A DNA stretch of 64,000 nt from Paracoccus laeviglucosivorans (GCF_900182695.1 NZ_FXTK01000004.1:124001-188000), one strand, 5' to 3'; counted from the stretch's first letter, positions 25,507 through 34,138 are shown. The notes: generated from the letters alone by a model not told the origin. Translations and numbers: made by a program.

Positions 25507-25976
25507 TGACGACCGCCGCCGAAGTGCTTGAACTGGCCCGCGCCCGCGGCGTGATGATTGCCACCGCCGAAAGCTGCACAGGCGGGCTGATCGTGGGACG
25601 GCTGACCGATGTGCCGGGGTCGTCGGACGCGGTGGACCGGGGCTTTGTCACCTATTCCAACGCCGCCAAGATCGAGATGCTGGGCATCCGCCCCGAAACG
25701 CTGGAGGCCCACGGCGCAGTCAGCGAAGAGATCGCGGCTGAGATGGCCAAGGGCGCGCTGGCGCGTTCAGCCGCAGGCATCGCCGTGGCCGTCACCGGCA
25801 TCGCCGGACCCGGAGGTTCGGAACACAAGCCCGAAGGCCGCGTCTGTTTCGGCATCGCAAATGCATGGGGCGTCAGGACGGAAACCGTCGAATTCGGCCC
25901 GCTGGGCCGCGCACAGGTCCGCGCCGCGACCGTCGATCACGCGCTGGAACTGCTGGCAGAAAGCCTGCGCGCCTAG
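25506..25976 (+). CDS. CinA C-terminal-domain nicotinamide-nucleotide amidase
   Basis: 156 aa, only the C-terminal CinA domain (PncC type): TAESCTGGLIVGRLTDVPGS with the catalytic Ser/Thr region, a conserved Y-S-N, A-V-T-G-I-A-G-P-G-G, and a phenyl/charged C-terminus. Such stand-alone domains deamidate NMN to NaMN in pyridine-nucleotide recycling; the N-terminal molybdopterin-binding-like domain of full CinA is absent. The ATG overlaps the pgpA stop (TAATG). Its 3' end overlaps the convergent threonine aldolase by 4 bases. Confidence 0.9.
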   Translation: MTTAAEVLELARARGVMIATAESCTGGLIVGRLTDVPGSSDAVDRGFVTYSNAAKIEMLGIRPETLEAHGAVSEEIAAEMAKGALARSAAGIAVAVTGIAGPGGSEHKPEGRVCFGIANAWGVRTETVEFGPLGRAQVRAATVDHALELLAESLRA

Positions 25977-27004
25977 CGGATCAGGTCCAGAAAGCGGGTC
26001 ACATCCTCATCCGGGGTGGCCCAGCTGGTGACCAGACGCACCGTCACGGGTTCGCCCTGCACCGGCGGCGTGTCCTGCCAGACATGATAAGCCGCTCCAT
26101 GCGCGCGCGCACGTTCATGCGCGCCAAAGGGGATGGTGGCAAAGACTTCATTGGCCTGAACCGGGGCGATCAGCGAACCGCCCGCCTGCGTGACGCCCTG
26201 CCCCAGACGGGTCGCTGCGGCATTGGCGTGGCGCGCAAGGTCCAGCCACAGCCCATCCGTCGCCAAAGCCAGCATCTGCGCCGCCAGATAGCGTTGCTTG
26301 GAAAAGACATGCCCCGATTGCTTGCGGCGATAGTCGAAGCCCTTGGCATGGGCCGGATCGAAAAAGATCACCGCCTCGGCGGCCAGCGCGCCGTTCTTGG
26401 TCCCGCCAAAGCACAACGCATCAACGCCCGCGACCAAATCGCGTGGATCGCAGTCCAGCCCCGCGACGGCATTGGCGAACCGCGCCCCATCCATATGCAG
26501 GGGCAGACCCGCATCATGGGCGACGCGCGCCAGCGCCGCGACCTCGGCCGGGGCATAGCAGGTGCCCCATTCGGTCGCATTTGTGATTGAGACCATGGCA
26601 TTCGCGCCGTCGTTCAGGCTGCCCGCCGCGCCAAAGCGGATCGCCTGATCCAGCGCATCCGGGGTGATCTTGCCATCCGCGCCCATGATCGGGACCAGTT
26701 TGGCGCCGTGCGAAAAGAATTCGGGCGCAGCGCATTCGTCGCGGTGGATATGCGCGGTGTCGTGGCAATAGATGCGCCCGAAACTGGGCGACAGCTGCGC
26801 GCAGACCAGCGCATTCGCCCCCGTGCCCGTGGCCACGAAACGCACGACCGCCTCTGGCGCATCCAGCAATTCGCGATAGACCGCTTCGGCGCGCGCGGTC
26901 ACGGGATCGGCACCATAGGATCCCATGGCACCTTCGTTGCAATCCGCCAGCGCCTGCAGAACCTTGGGATGCACGCCCCACGCGTTGTCCGATGCGAATT
27001 TCAT
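25973..27004 (-). CDS. ltaE: Low-specificity L-threonine aldolase
   Basis: 343 aa fold-type I PLP enzyme. Visible are FASDNAWGVHP at the start (family pattern F-x-S-D-N), G-S-Y-G-A-D-P, the substrate/PLP region ATGTGANALV, H-R-D-E, H-M-D-G-A-R-F-A-N-A and the PLP-lysine context L-C-F-G-G-T-K-N-G. It cleaves L-threonine/allo-threonine to glycine and acetaldehyde. The start at 27004 overlaps the ycgN stop by 4 bases, making it the last gene of ribF-ycgN-ltaE. An alternative, beta-eliminating lyase, belongs to the same family; the aldolase motifs favour the call given. Confidence 0.88.
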   Translation of the reverse strand: MKFASDNAWGVHPKVLQALADCNEGAMGSYGADPVTARAEAVYRELLDAPEAVVRFVATGTGANALVCAQLSPSFGRIYCHDTAHIHRDECAAPEFFSHGAKLVPIMGADGKITPDALDQAIRFGAAGSLNDGANAMVSITNATEWGTCYAPAEVAALARVAHDAGLPLHMDGARFANAVAGLDCDPRDLVAGVDALCFGGTKNGALAAEAVIFFDPAHAKGFDYRRKQSGHVFSKQRYLAAQMLALATDGLWLDLARHANAAATRLGQGVTQAGGSLIAPVQANEVFATIPFGAHERARAHGAAYHVWQDTPPVQGEPVTVRLVTSWATPDEDVTRFLDLIR

Positions 27005-27441
27005 GCCAGATCCTCGATTATGTAGTCGTCCCAATCATCTTCGGTGACGCTCGCCTCGCTGATGGTCCAGCCCTGAACGCTGGCACCTGCGCGGTGGATG
27101 GTGTCGCGGTCACCCGAAATCAGATGGTGCCATTCGTAAAGCGGCTTGCCTTCGGATCGCAGGCGATAGGCGCAGGTGGCAGGCAGCCACCACGCGATCT
27201 CCTTGAGTTTCTTGGGCGTCAGCACGATGCAGTCGGGCACGTAATCATGCCGGTTGGGATAGCTGGAACACTGGCAGGTCTGACCATCCAGCAGTCGGCA
27301 GGCCACGCGGGTAAAGGCCAGCTCGTTCGTGTCTTCATATTCGATCTTGTTCAGGCAACATTTGCCGCAGCCGTCGCAAAGCGCCTCCCATTCATCGGGT
27401 TTCAGCGATTTCAACGGCAGTTCCCAGAAACGGTCGCGCAT
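27001..27441 (-). CDS. YcgN-like Cys-cluster protein (UPF0260 / YkgJ family)
   Basis: About 146 aa. The motif L-C-D-G-C-G-K-C-C-L-N-K followed by later cysteines (VACRLL, CQCSSYP, PDCIVL) forms the cysteine cluster of the YcgN/UPF0260 family, thought to bind an Fe-S cluster or zinc. Biochemical role unknown. Starts are GTG 27444 or ATG 27441 (adjacent); the ATG overlaps the ribF stop in TGATG. It lies between ribF and ltaE with overlapping ends on both sides. Confidence 0.85.
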   Translation of the reverse strand: MRDRFWELPLKSLKPDEWEALCDGCGKCCLNKIEYEDTNELAFTRVACRLLDGQTCQCSSYPNRHDYVPDCIVLTPKKLKEIAWWLPATCAYRLRSEGKPLYEWHHLISGDRDTIHRAGASVQGWTISEASVTEDDWDDYIIEDLA

Positions 27442-28370
27442 CACCGCGCCGCCAAAATCTCGCGCGCCTGGGCACTGTCTCGGTCCATCTGGTCGATCAG
27501 TTCCTGAAGGCTGGCGAATTTCAGTTCCGGGCGCAGGAATTCCACCAGCGCGACCGAGACATGCTGGCCGTATAGATCACCTTTGAAATCAAAGATGTGC
27601 GTTTCAAAGTTCGGAACATTCTCACCGAACATCGGGCGGACGCCAAGGTTGGCGACACCCTTGTAGCTGCCGCGTTCGTCGCCCGTCAGCACGTCGATCA
27701 TCACGGCATAGACGCCCATGCGCGGCAGATGCAGCCCCGTGACGGCCATATTTGCGGTGGGGTAGCCCAGATCGCGACCGCGCTTGTCGCCGTGCAGAAC
27801 CTCGCCGTCGATGCGGTGGAAATGACCCAGCATCTTTTCGGCATCGTGCATCCGCCCTTCTGCCAGCGCCTTGCGGATCGCGGTCGAGCTGAACTGCTTC
27901 TCTCCGTCGCCGATCAAGGGGGCGATGGTGACGCCAAAGCCCAGTTCCGCCCCCAGTTGGGTCAGCGTCTGCGCATTGCCGGAACGCTTGCGGCCAAAAC
28001 AGAAATCCTGCCCCACGGTGACATGCCGCACGCCCAGACCTTCGACCAATACCTGCTGCGCAAAATCCGCCGGGGCCAGGCCTGCCAGCACGGTGTCGAA
28101 CGGCAGTTCGTAAAGATGTTCGACCCCCAGTCGCGCCAGCCGGTTCGCCCGCGATTCCGCATTCATCAGCCGGAAATCCGGCGCGTCGGATTGAAAGAAT
28201 TCACGCGGATGCGGCTCGAACGTGATAATGCCCAGCGGCGCATCGGCGGCCGCACGTGCCGCGTCGATGACAGAACGGTGGCCCAGATGGATGCCATCGA
28301 AATTGCCCATGGCGACCGTCGCCCCGCGGGCATCGAGCGGCAGAGCCTTCCAGTCGTGATGGATGCGCAA
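27441..28370 (-). CDS. ribF: Bifunctional riboflavin kinase / FAD synthetase
   Basis: 309 aa. N-terminal FAD synthetase (nucleotidyltransferase) domain: AMGNFDGIHLGHRSVID, then GQDFCFGRKRSGN and an S-S-T-A-I-R-K-A-L motif. C-terminal flavokinase domain from about residue 185: HGDKRGRDLGYPTANM, a conserved G-V-A-N-L-G-V-R-P, and terminal FLRPELKFAS. Converts riboflavin to FMN and FAD in the cytosol. It is 24 bases downstream of maoC and overlaps ycgN, suggesting a common transcript. Confidence 0.95.
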   Translation of the reverse strand: MRIHHDWKALPLDARGATVAMGNFDGIHLGHRSVIDAARAAADAPLGIITFEPHPREFFQSDAPDFRLMNAESRANRLARLGVEHLYELPFDTVLAGLAPADFAQQVLVEGLGVRHVTVGQDFCFGRKRSGNAQTLTQLGAELGFGVTIAPLIGDGEKQFSSTAIRKALAEGRMHDAEKMLGHFHRIDGEVLHGDKRGRDLGYPTANMAVTGLHLPRMGVYAVMIDVLTGDERGSYKGVANLGVRPMFGENVPNFETHIFDFKGDLYGQHVSVALVEFLRPELKFASLQELIDQMDRDSAQAREILAAR

Positions 28371-28394
28371 TCAGGCCCCCACGGGCCGAAGCCC

Positions 28395-28841
28395 TTAGTC
28401 GAATTTACGGCTTGGGGCCAGAACGACCGCCTCACCTTTCAGGACGACCGTATCACCGACAAGGCAGCGGGTTGCAAGGGTCACGCGGCGTTTCGCATGG
28501 TCGATCGCCTCGACCGTCACTTCGGCGCGCACGGTGTCGCCGGGACGGACAGGTGCCATGAATTTAAGCGTCTGGCCCAGATAGACCGTGCCATGACCGG
28601 GCAACTGTTCCCCGATCACCGCCGAAATCAGCCCAGCCGTCAGCATCCCATGCGCGATGCGTCCTTCGAAGATGGTGTCGCGGGCATAATCGTCATCCAG
28701 ATGCACCGGATTGCGGTCGGTCGATACCTGCGCGAACATCTGGATATCCTCATCCGTCACCTGTTTTTGCAGGTGACGGGTCATGCCCAGCTCAAGATCC
28801 TCGATGACGATTGTGCCGCGTGGCAGGTTGTCGAGCATCAT
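28395..28841 (-). CDS. MaoC-like (R)-specific enoyl-CoA hydratase, PhaJ-like
   Basis: 148 aa single hot-dog domain. The hydratase-2 motif is present as S-T-D-R-N-P-V-H-L-D with the catalytic Asp42 and His47, followed by IAHGML and later V-Y-L-G-Q-T-L-K-F. Single-domain proteins of this kind hydrate trans-2-enoyl-CoA to (R)-3-hydroxyacyl-CoA, linking beta-oxidation to polyhydroxyalkanoate synthesis. A CTGC-N3-GCAG palindrome resembling the PhaR operator lies about 22-34 bases upstream, supporting a PHA role. RBS GGAGG is 6 bases before the ATG. Confidence 0.85.
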   Translation of the reverse strand: MMLDNLPRGTIVIEDLELGMTRHLQKQVTDEDIQMFAQVSTDRNPVHLDDDYARDTIFEGRIAHGMLTAGLISAVIGEQLPGHGTVYLGQTLKFMAPVRPGDTVRAEVTVEAIDHAKRRVTLATRCLVGDTVVLKGEAVVLAPSRKFD

Positions 28842-28861
28842 TCAATGCCTCCGGTTGATCC

Positions 28862-28878
28862 TTGCTGCATAGCAGCAA
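28862..28878 (-). promoter_or_regulatory. Candidate PhaR operator in the maoC leader
   Basis: Perfect 7-base dyad TTGCTGC-ATA-GCAGCAA; its core 28865-28875 is CTGC-ATA-GCAG. From memory, PhaR of Rhodobacter sphaeroides and Paracoccus binds CTGC-N3-GCAG upstream of phaP and phaC. The site sits in an A/T-rich 89-base gap directly before the PhaJ-like gene. No T-run follows on either strand, so it is not a usual terminator. Confidence 0.55.
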
Positions 28879-28930
28879 AACAACCGTTACGCAAGAAAAT
28901 AACTTCAAACTGCCAAACGGCGAATATATA

Positions 28931-29800
28931 TTACCGAAGCCTGCCGATGCTGTATCGCGGAGCTTCGCTGCGCATCGACAGCCATTCTTCCAGCTTTTCG
29001 CGGACGGGGTTTTCCACATCAGCGCCGAATTGGTCGAATGCCAGACCGCCGGTCACGAACAGCGCGTCGATGCCTTGCGCACGTGCGCCGGGAATGTCGG
29101 TCGGGATACCGTCGCCCACGGCAAGGATGCGCGCATCTTCGGCAAGGTCCAGACGCTTGCGCGCAAGTTCATAGATCGGGGCGTGGGGCTTGCCGAAATA
29201 CAGCGACTGCCCGCCCAGATCTTCATAGAACTCGGCCAGCGCACCGGCGCAGTAAAGCCGCTTTTCACCCAGATCGACGATCACGTCGGGATTGGCGCAA
29301 AGCAGTTTCATGCCGCGTTCCTGCGCCGTGGTCAGCCATGCGCGGTAATCTTCCGGGGTCTCGGTCTCATCGTCGAACAGGCCGCAGCAGACGATGCCCT
29401 CGGCCTCCTCCAGCGAGACGCGCTCTATCGCGGGGGCGTGCTGCCATTCGGGCGGCACATCGGCAAAGAAGCCTTGGTCCTTGTCCATCGCGATGGCCCA
29501 GACCTTGCGGCCCACAGCACCGGCGAACATCGCGTCCTGCGCCGCATCGCCCGAACTGACGATCACGTCCCAGGCGTCTTTGGGCACGCCCATGCGGTCA
29601 AGCTGGGCGGCCACGTATTTCCACGGGCGCGGTGCGTTGGTCAGCAGGACGACCTGACCGCCTTTGGCCCGGAAGGCCTGCAAGGCGGCGACCGCGGCAG
29701 GATAGGCCGCGACGCCGTTATGCAGGCAACCCCACAGGTCGCAGAACAGCACGTCGTAATCGGCCGAAACCTCGGCCAGCGAATTGATGATCTGCGTCAT
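28931..29800 (-). CDS. HAD-superfamily class IIA hydrolase (TIGR01459-like)
   Basis: 289 aa. HAD motif I is LFCDLWGCLHNG (D-x-W-G, typical of this subfamily), followed by VVLLTNAPRP (motif II), a class IIA cap domain, then Y-F-G-K-P-H-A-P and LAVGDGIPTDIPGA (motifs III-IV). Probably a sugar-phosphate or nucleotide phosphatase; the substrate is unknown. It is 9 bases downstream of ppaC, so probably in the same transcript; an 89-base A/T-rich gap separates it from maoC. Confidence 0.88.
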   Translation of the reverse strand: MTQIINSLAEVSADYDVLFCDLWGCLHNGVAAYPAAVAALQAFRAKGGQVVLLTNAPRPWKYVAAQLDRMGVPKDAWDVIVSSGDAAQDAMFAGAVGRKVWAIAMDKDQGFFADVPPEWQHAPAIERVSLEEAEGIVCCGLFDDETETPEDYRAWLTTAQERGMKLLCANPDVIVDLGEKRLYCAGALAEFYEDLGGQSLYFGKPHAPIYELARKRLDLAEDARILAVGDGIPTDIPGARAQGIDALFVTGGLAFDQFGADVENPVREKLEEWLSMRSEAPRYSIGRLR

Positions 29801-29809
29801 GTGGACCCC

Positions 29810-30730
29810 TTAGATCGCCAAAGCCGGAATGATCTGCTTTTTGCGCGACATGATGCCGGGCAGCACAACGCTGTCGCCGGTCACGGTGGCGTTGAAGCTT
29901 TTTTCGGCAACGTTTTTCACGAAGTCGTTGGGGATCAGCAGCGTCGCCTCTTCGTTCAGGATGTCGATGACGAACAGCAGCACCTCCTCGGCCCCGTCGG
30001 CGGCGGCAACTGCGGGCATGGCGGCCATCAGCGCGGCCTTGCGGTCCAGCAGCACTTGCGGAGCGGTGGTTTCCAGAACCGAGACGCGCAGCTGCTTGCC
30101 GCCCAACTCGTATTCCTTGCTGTCCATGCGCAGCAGCGCCTCCTCGGAAAAGGCCGAGACATCGGATTTCGCGGCAAACATCTCGGCGGCATAGGCCGGG
30201 ATCGAGATGCCCAGATCACGCGCCAGCTTTTCCGCAACAAAGCGGTCATGCGGGGTCGTGGTGGGGCTGCGGAATTCCAGCGTATCGGACAGGATGCAGG
30301 TCAGCATCGCGCCCTTGATCGCTTTGGGGGCGCGGGCCAGATCCTCGTCGCCGATCAGGTCGTGCATGATCGTGGCGGTGCAGGCCAGCGGACGGATGGT
30401 GATGTTGATGGGCAGGCGCGTCTTGATGCCGCCGGCCAGCAGGTGGTGGTCGATGATCTCGATCACCTCGGCATCGTTGATGGATGCGGGCAGTTCGGCG
30501 GGGTTGTTCGTATCGACGATGACGCATTTGTCGCCCGCCGCCACGTCGGTGATGAATTCCGGCATGGGCAGATCCCATTTGGCCAGCATCCACGCGGCTT
30601 CGGTATTCGGCTCGCCTTGCAGGACCGCGATGGCGGGCTCTTTGCGGACTTCAGACAGATACCACGCCCAGATGATGGGCGAGCCGGTCGAGTCGGTGTC
30701 GGGAGCCTTATGGCCGAAAACCTTGATCAT
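29810..30730 (-). CDS. ppaC: Manganese-dependent (family II) inorganic pyrophosphatase
   Basis: 306 aa. DHH-superfamily metal ligands are in place: GHKAPDTDS (His7, Asp11, Asp13), an Asp in VIVDTNNP, and the DHH triad EIIDHHLLAG; the C-terminal DHHA2 domain ends with the S-R-K-K-Q motif (SRKKQIIPAL) that binds pyrophosphate. Hydrolyses PPi to phosphate in the cytosol. Family II enzymes are uncommon in proteobacteria outside some alphaproteobacterial lines. First gene of ppaC-HAD. Confidence 0.95.
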   Translation of the reverse strand: MIKVFGHKAPDTDSTGSPIIWAWYLSEVRKEPAIAVLQGEPNTEAAWMLAKWDLPMPEFITDVAAGDKCVIVDTNNPAELPASINDAEVIEIIDHHLLAGGIKTRLPINITIRPLACTATIMHDLIGDEDLARAPKAIKGAMLTCILSDTLEFRSPTTTPHDRFVAEKLARDLGISIPAYAAEMFAAKSDVSAFSEEALLRMDSKEYELGGKQLRVSVLETTAPQVLLDRKAALMAAMPAVAAADGAEEVLLFVIDILNEEATLLIPNDFVKNVAEKSFNATVTGDSVVLPGIMSRKKQIIPALAI

Positions 30731-30793
30731 GGAATACCCCTTGCAAGCTGCGGGAAAAGTCGCGCGACTTATAGGGCCGGGGGGTGGAAATGT

Positions 30794-31432
30794 CTATTGA
30801 CCCAAAGACATTCCGGCATTCACCGCCAAGGCCAGCAGCACGGTGTTATAGTAGAATGAAAACCCTGAATGCAGCAGCGTGATGCGCCGTGCCCGCGCAT
30901 CCAGTGTCGTCACATCCGCTGTCTGCGCCGCCATCCCAAGGGTAAAGCTGTAATAAAGGAAATCCCATATCCCGGCATCGCCTTTCAGCCCCGGAAAGCC
31001 CAGATTGCGCGCCTCGTGCCCATGCCCGTCGCGGGCATACCAGATGCGGGCATAGTGGAACGCCATGACGGTATGGATCATTGCCCAGCCCAGCGGCACC
31101 GACAGCAGCGCCAGCACGGGCCGCATCGCCAGCCCGGAATGCGGGTCGCGGATGGTCATCAGGATCGCACCAAGGCTGATTGCGACCGAGCCGGTGGCGA
31201 TCAGCACGATAAAGGGCATGCCTTCGTCATCCAGATCGGCGCGCTTGCGCAGGAAATCGGCCGTGACGTGCCGCATCATCGCTGCCGTCATGCCCAGATA
31301 GGTCAGGCTGAAGGTGAACGAAAACAGCAGCAGCCGATCCACCACCGGAACCCACCAGACACCAAGTCCCGCCAGCAGGCCCAGCCCGAACGCCGCCAGA
31401 AAGCGCAGATGGTGCCGCAGGTCGGGGATCAT
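30794..31432 (-). CDS. DUF1345 membrane protein
   Basis: 212 aa with several hydrophobic segments (FLAAFGLGLLAGLGVWWV, LLLFSFTFSLTYLGM, FIVLIATGSVAISLGAIL, VLALLSVPLGWAMIHTVMAF, GFSFYYNTVLLALAVNAG). The conserved HYARIWY and D-F-L-Y-Y-S-F-T-L-G-M-A-A-Q-T are typical of DUF1345 inner-membrane proteins of unknown function, distantly channel-like. The ATG overlaps by 4 bases the stop of the upstream DUF4440-like gene. Confidence 0.85.
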   Translation of the reverse strand: MIPDLRHHLRFLAAFGLGLLAGLGVWWVPVVDRLLLFSFTFSLTYLGMTAAMMRHVTADFLRKRADLDDEGMPFIVLIATGSVAISLGAILMTIRDPHSGLAMRPVLALLSVPLGWAMIHTVMAFHYARIWYARDGHGHEARNLGFPGLKGDAGIWDFLYYSFTLGMAAQTADVTTLDARARRITLLHSGFSFYYNTVLLALAVNAGMSLGQ

Positions 31433-31764
31433 ACCGGCGTTTGCTGATGCTGGATGATGCGCCAATCGCCCTCGCGCCGCCGCCAAGTCGTCGTGCAAAG
31501 CGCGCGATAAGTGTCGGCCCCTGCCCGCCGGGCCGTCGCGCGATAGGCCAGCACGCAGACCTCGTTCGTTTCGACCACGGCGCGGTCGGTCATCGTGACT
31601 TCCTGCCAGCGGGGGGCGGCGGTCAGCATCTCGACCACGCGCCTTCGGGTCAGAATGCCGGTCGGGCCAAAGGCCATCAGGCAGCCTTCGTCCAGCTTGC
31701 GCATCGCCTCGGCCACGCCAAGGGTCCAGAATTAGCGTTCATCGCGCCAAAGTTCATCCGCCAT
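31429..31764 (-). pseudogene. DUF4440/NTF2-like gene interrupted by an in-frame TAA
   Basis: Read from the ATG at 31764, which has a good RBS (GGAGGGAG) and overlaps the end of the TraB/GumN gene, the peptide is M-A-D-E-L-W-R-D-E-R-stop-F-W-T-L-G-V-A-E-A-M-R-K and then continues to 31429 as a complete NTF2-like body (ACRLATE-type helix, L-A-Y-R-A-T-A-R, Y-R-A-L-C-T-T-T-W-R-R, and the family ending Q-H-Q-Q-T-P). The residues on both sides of the stop belong to the same family N-terminus (E-x-x-F-W), so a TAA at 31732-31734 has replaced a sense codon. A shortened protein could start at the GTG 31716 (95 aa) but would lack the first helix. Either a real nonsense mutation or a base-call error. 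Confidence 0.65.
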
Positions 31765-32782
31765 TCGCTCCCTCCGGTTCGATCGGGGTGATGGTCCAGC
31801 CCCGGTTCTGCAATAGCGACAGAACGCCCTTTTCGCCCGGCAGGTGCAAAGCCCCGAACCCCGCGACAACACCCTGCGCACCCGCCCTGGACGCGGCTTG
31901 TTCGATGGGGGCGATCCATGCTTGATTGCGTTCGTCCATCAGCTTTTCCTGCGCGCGGTCCATCTGGTAATCGACCTCGGCGCGGGTCATGCCGGAATTG
32001 TCATAGGCATCAAAGCGGCCGAATTCCCAGATCAGCCAGCTATCGCCGCTGAAATAGGCGTCGGTCAGCGTCACCGTGTAATCGTCGGCATATTCCGCGG
32101 CAGGCATACTGGCGCGGATCATGTCGATTTCCTCCTGCGGCGTCATGCCTTGGAACAGAGTGAAAACCGTGTCCCACGGCTCCAGCGCCTTGACGGGCAC
32201 ATCCGCCGCCTCGGCCCGTTCGATCAGCTGGTGATCCAGCCCGCCGGTATCGCCGTTACCCTTGACTTGCGCCATCATGCAGGGCGAAATCCCCAGCATC
32301 ATCGACACATACCAAGGCCGCATCCGGCTGGTGACGACGGCAGGCAGGCCGCGCAGCTCCATCGCCTTCCACAGCGTGTCCCATTCCTCCTTTCCCAGCC
32401 GTTCGGGCAGGGTCGGGCCGGTGGCATCGACGATCAGCGCCGGGTTTTCGGCCATCGCCTTGCCCAGCCTGTCCTCCTCCTCGGGTCCGGCCTCGACCAG
32501 CAGCGCTGCCGCCTTGTCGATCAGCGGCCCGAATTGCGCCATGGTTGCGGCATGGCGCGGATCATCAAAATGATAGGTTCCCAGCAGCGTCACCACCTGA
32601 TCGCCTTTGGTCGCGCGCCAGAACAGACCTTGGTGAAAGGGAACATCCTGCGTGGCCGCATGAAGCTGGCTCAGCCGTTCGGAGGGCATGTCTTCGAACA
32701 GGTTGCGCCCCACGCATTCCTGCGCCGCGACCGGCAGGGCAAGACAAAGCGTGGCGAGGGCAGAGGCAAGGGTCAGGCGCAT
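31754..32782 (-). CDS. TraB/GumN-family secreted protein
   Basis: 342 aa with a Sec-type signal peptide (MRLTLASALATLCLALPVAA, cleavage before Q-E). TraB/GumN (TIKI-like) features: LLGTYHFDDPRH near the N-terminus, R-P-W-Y in the middle and the C-terminal VAGFGALHLPGEKGVLSLL. Related proteins are metal-dependent peptidases in animals; the bacterial role, likely periplasmic, is unknown. The start at 32782 gives the signal peptide at the very N-terminus. Overlaps the broken DUF4440-like gene by 11 bases. Confidence 0.87.
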   Translation of the reverse strand: MRLTLASALATLCLALPVAAQECVGRNLFEDMPSERLSQLHAATQDVPFHQGLFWRATKGDQVVTLLGTYHFDDPRHAATMAQFGPLIDKAAALLVEAGPEEEDRLGKAMAENPALIVDATGPTLPERLGKEEWDTLWKAMELRGLPAVVTSRMRPWYVSMMLGISPCMMAQVKGNGDTGGLDHQLIERAEAADVPVKALEPWDTVFTLFQGMTPQEEIDMIRASMPAAEYADDYTVTLTDAYFSGDSWLIWEFGRFDAYDNSGMTRAEVDYQMDRAQEKLMDERNQAWIAPIEQAASRAGAQGVVAGFGALHLPGEKGVLSLLQNRGWTITPIEPEGANGG

Positions 32783-32839
32783 GAAGGTCCATCCGTGATT
32801 TGACCGACAGGATGGCACGACCCGCGCCGTCATGCCAGA

Positions 32840-34138
32840 TCAGCGGCGGCGCGGCAGTTCCTGCGGCAACGGCCCACCCTTCAGGATGCCCTGCCAGATG
32901 CGTTCGACCTGCGCGGCCTTGGCGGTCCATGTGAAATCGCGCATCACCCGCGCCTGCGCCGCCTGCGCCATGCCCGGCAGCACGCCGGGGTCCGCAGCAA
33001 TCGCCTGCAGTTGCGCACGCAGGCCCGCGACGATGCCCGCGCGGCTGGACAGCGGCACGCGGAACCCCGTCGCGTCATCGACCAGTTCGCCCGGTCCGGC
33101 GTAATCGACGATCACCGGCACGACGCCAAGCGCCATCGCCTCCAGCACCACGCCGCCGCCGAATTCGCGCACCGAGGGGAAGACCAGCATCTGCGCCTGT
33201 GCCGCGACCGACTGCACCTGCTTGTGTTCCAACCAGCCATGCAGCGTCACGGCATCTTCCACACCCTCGCGCGTGATCAGCGCCCGGAGGTCATCGGCCT
33301 GCGGCCCGTCGCCAATGATGTCCAGATGCAGCAAGCCGTCGCGCAGCAGCGGCAGCGCCGCCTCGATCGCCATATCGGCGCCCTTGTAGGGGACCAGCCG
33401 CCCGATGAAGCAGCCGCGCAGGGGCAAGGTGCCCGGCTGCGGCGCGGTCAGGCTGAAGCGCGCAGGATCAATGGCATTTTCCGGCAGCCAGACCGTCTTG
33501 GCGTGATATTTCGCCGGGATCTCGCTGAAGGTATGTTCCGAGCCGCAGATGATCGCGGTCGCCGCCCCCAAGGACGCCCCCCGCCCCGGCATCGCCTTAT
33601 AGGCGCCGCGGATATAGGACAGCCATTCCTTTTCCCGCCGCCGTTCGGAATCGAAACCCTTGGGCCACGGCACGCCCCCGTTCAGCGGCCCCATGACGAA
33701 GGGAACCCCTGCCCGCTTAGCCCGCGCCCCGATCAGGCTGTTCGCCGTCGGCGTCAGCGGCGTGACGCGGTGAACGATGTCATATTCCTTGGCTTGAATG
33801 GCGGGGCCGAACTTCTTCCAGACCAGCCGCTCGAAATAGCCGTATCCCAGTGTGGTGACGGCGGTTTTCATGGTCCAGCCGACGCCCTTGCCCATGCTGA
33901 GCTTGTCGGCCAGCTTCCACAAAGGCGCGGCCAGCTTTTCGCTGTCGATGGCGGTGAAGTCGCGCCCCTCGACCAAACCGGCGCGCAGGAACGCGTCGCG
34001 GTTGCGGATCTGCGTCACGATATGGACATCGGCCACCTCGCGCAGCGCCGAGGCCAGCGACCAGCCGACCAGCGGCACGGACACCCATTCGGGGTTCGCC
34101 GCCTCGGCAATGACAAGGGCCTTGATCCGCCGTTCCAT
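32840..34138 (-). CDS. GT4-family glycosyltransferase
   Basis: 432 aa GT-B fold. C-terminal donor domain shows GRLVPYKGADMAIEA, DIIGDGPQADDLRALI, HGWLEHKQV, V-F-P-S-V-R-E-F-G-G-G-V-V-L-E-A-M-A, the E-x7-E motif of retaining GT4 enzymes. N-terminal half includes HRVTPLTPTANS and GPLNGGVPWP. It transfers a sugar from a nucleotide sugar to a surface or exopolysaccharide acceptor; neither is known. No other polysaccharide gene is adjacent. The start at 34138 (MERRIKALVI) begins at the first beta strand. Confidence 0.88.
   Translation of the reverse strand: MERRIKALVIAEAANPEWVSVPLVGWSLASALREVADVHIVTQIRNRDAFLRAGLVEGRDFTAIDSEKLAAPLWKLADKLSMGKGVGWTMKTAVTTLGYGYFERLVWKKFGPAIQAKEYDIVHRVTPLTPTANSLIGARAKRAGVPFVMGPLNGGVPWPKGFDSERRREKEWLSYIRGAYKAMPGRGASLGAATAIICGSEHTFSEIPAKYHAKTVWLPENAIDPARFSLTAPQPGTLPLRGCFIGRLVPYKGADMAIEAALPLLRDGLLHLDIIGDGPQADDLRALITREGVEDAVTLHGWLEHKQVQSVAAQAQMLVFPSVREFGGGVVLEAMALGVVPVIVDYAGPGELVDDATGFRVPLSSRAGIVAGLRAQLQAIAADPGVLPGMAQAAQARVMRDFTWTAKAAQVERIWQGILKGGPLPQELPRRR

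Noticed and set aside
28862..30859. Long plus-strand open frame (about 660 codons) opposite HAD and ppaC
   Set aside because: Antisense to two clearly recognisable genes; no domain motif and no ribosome site.
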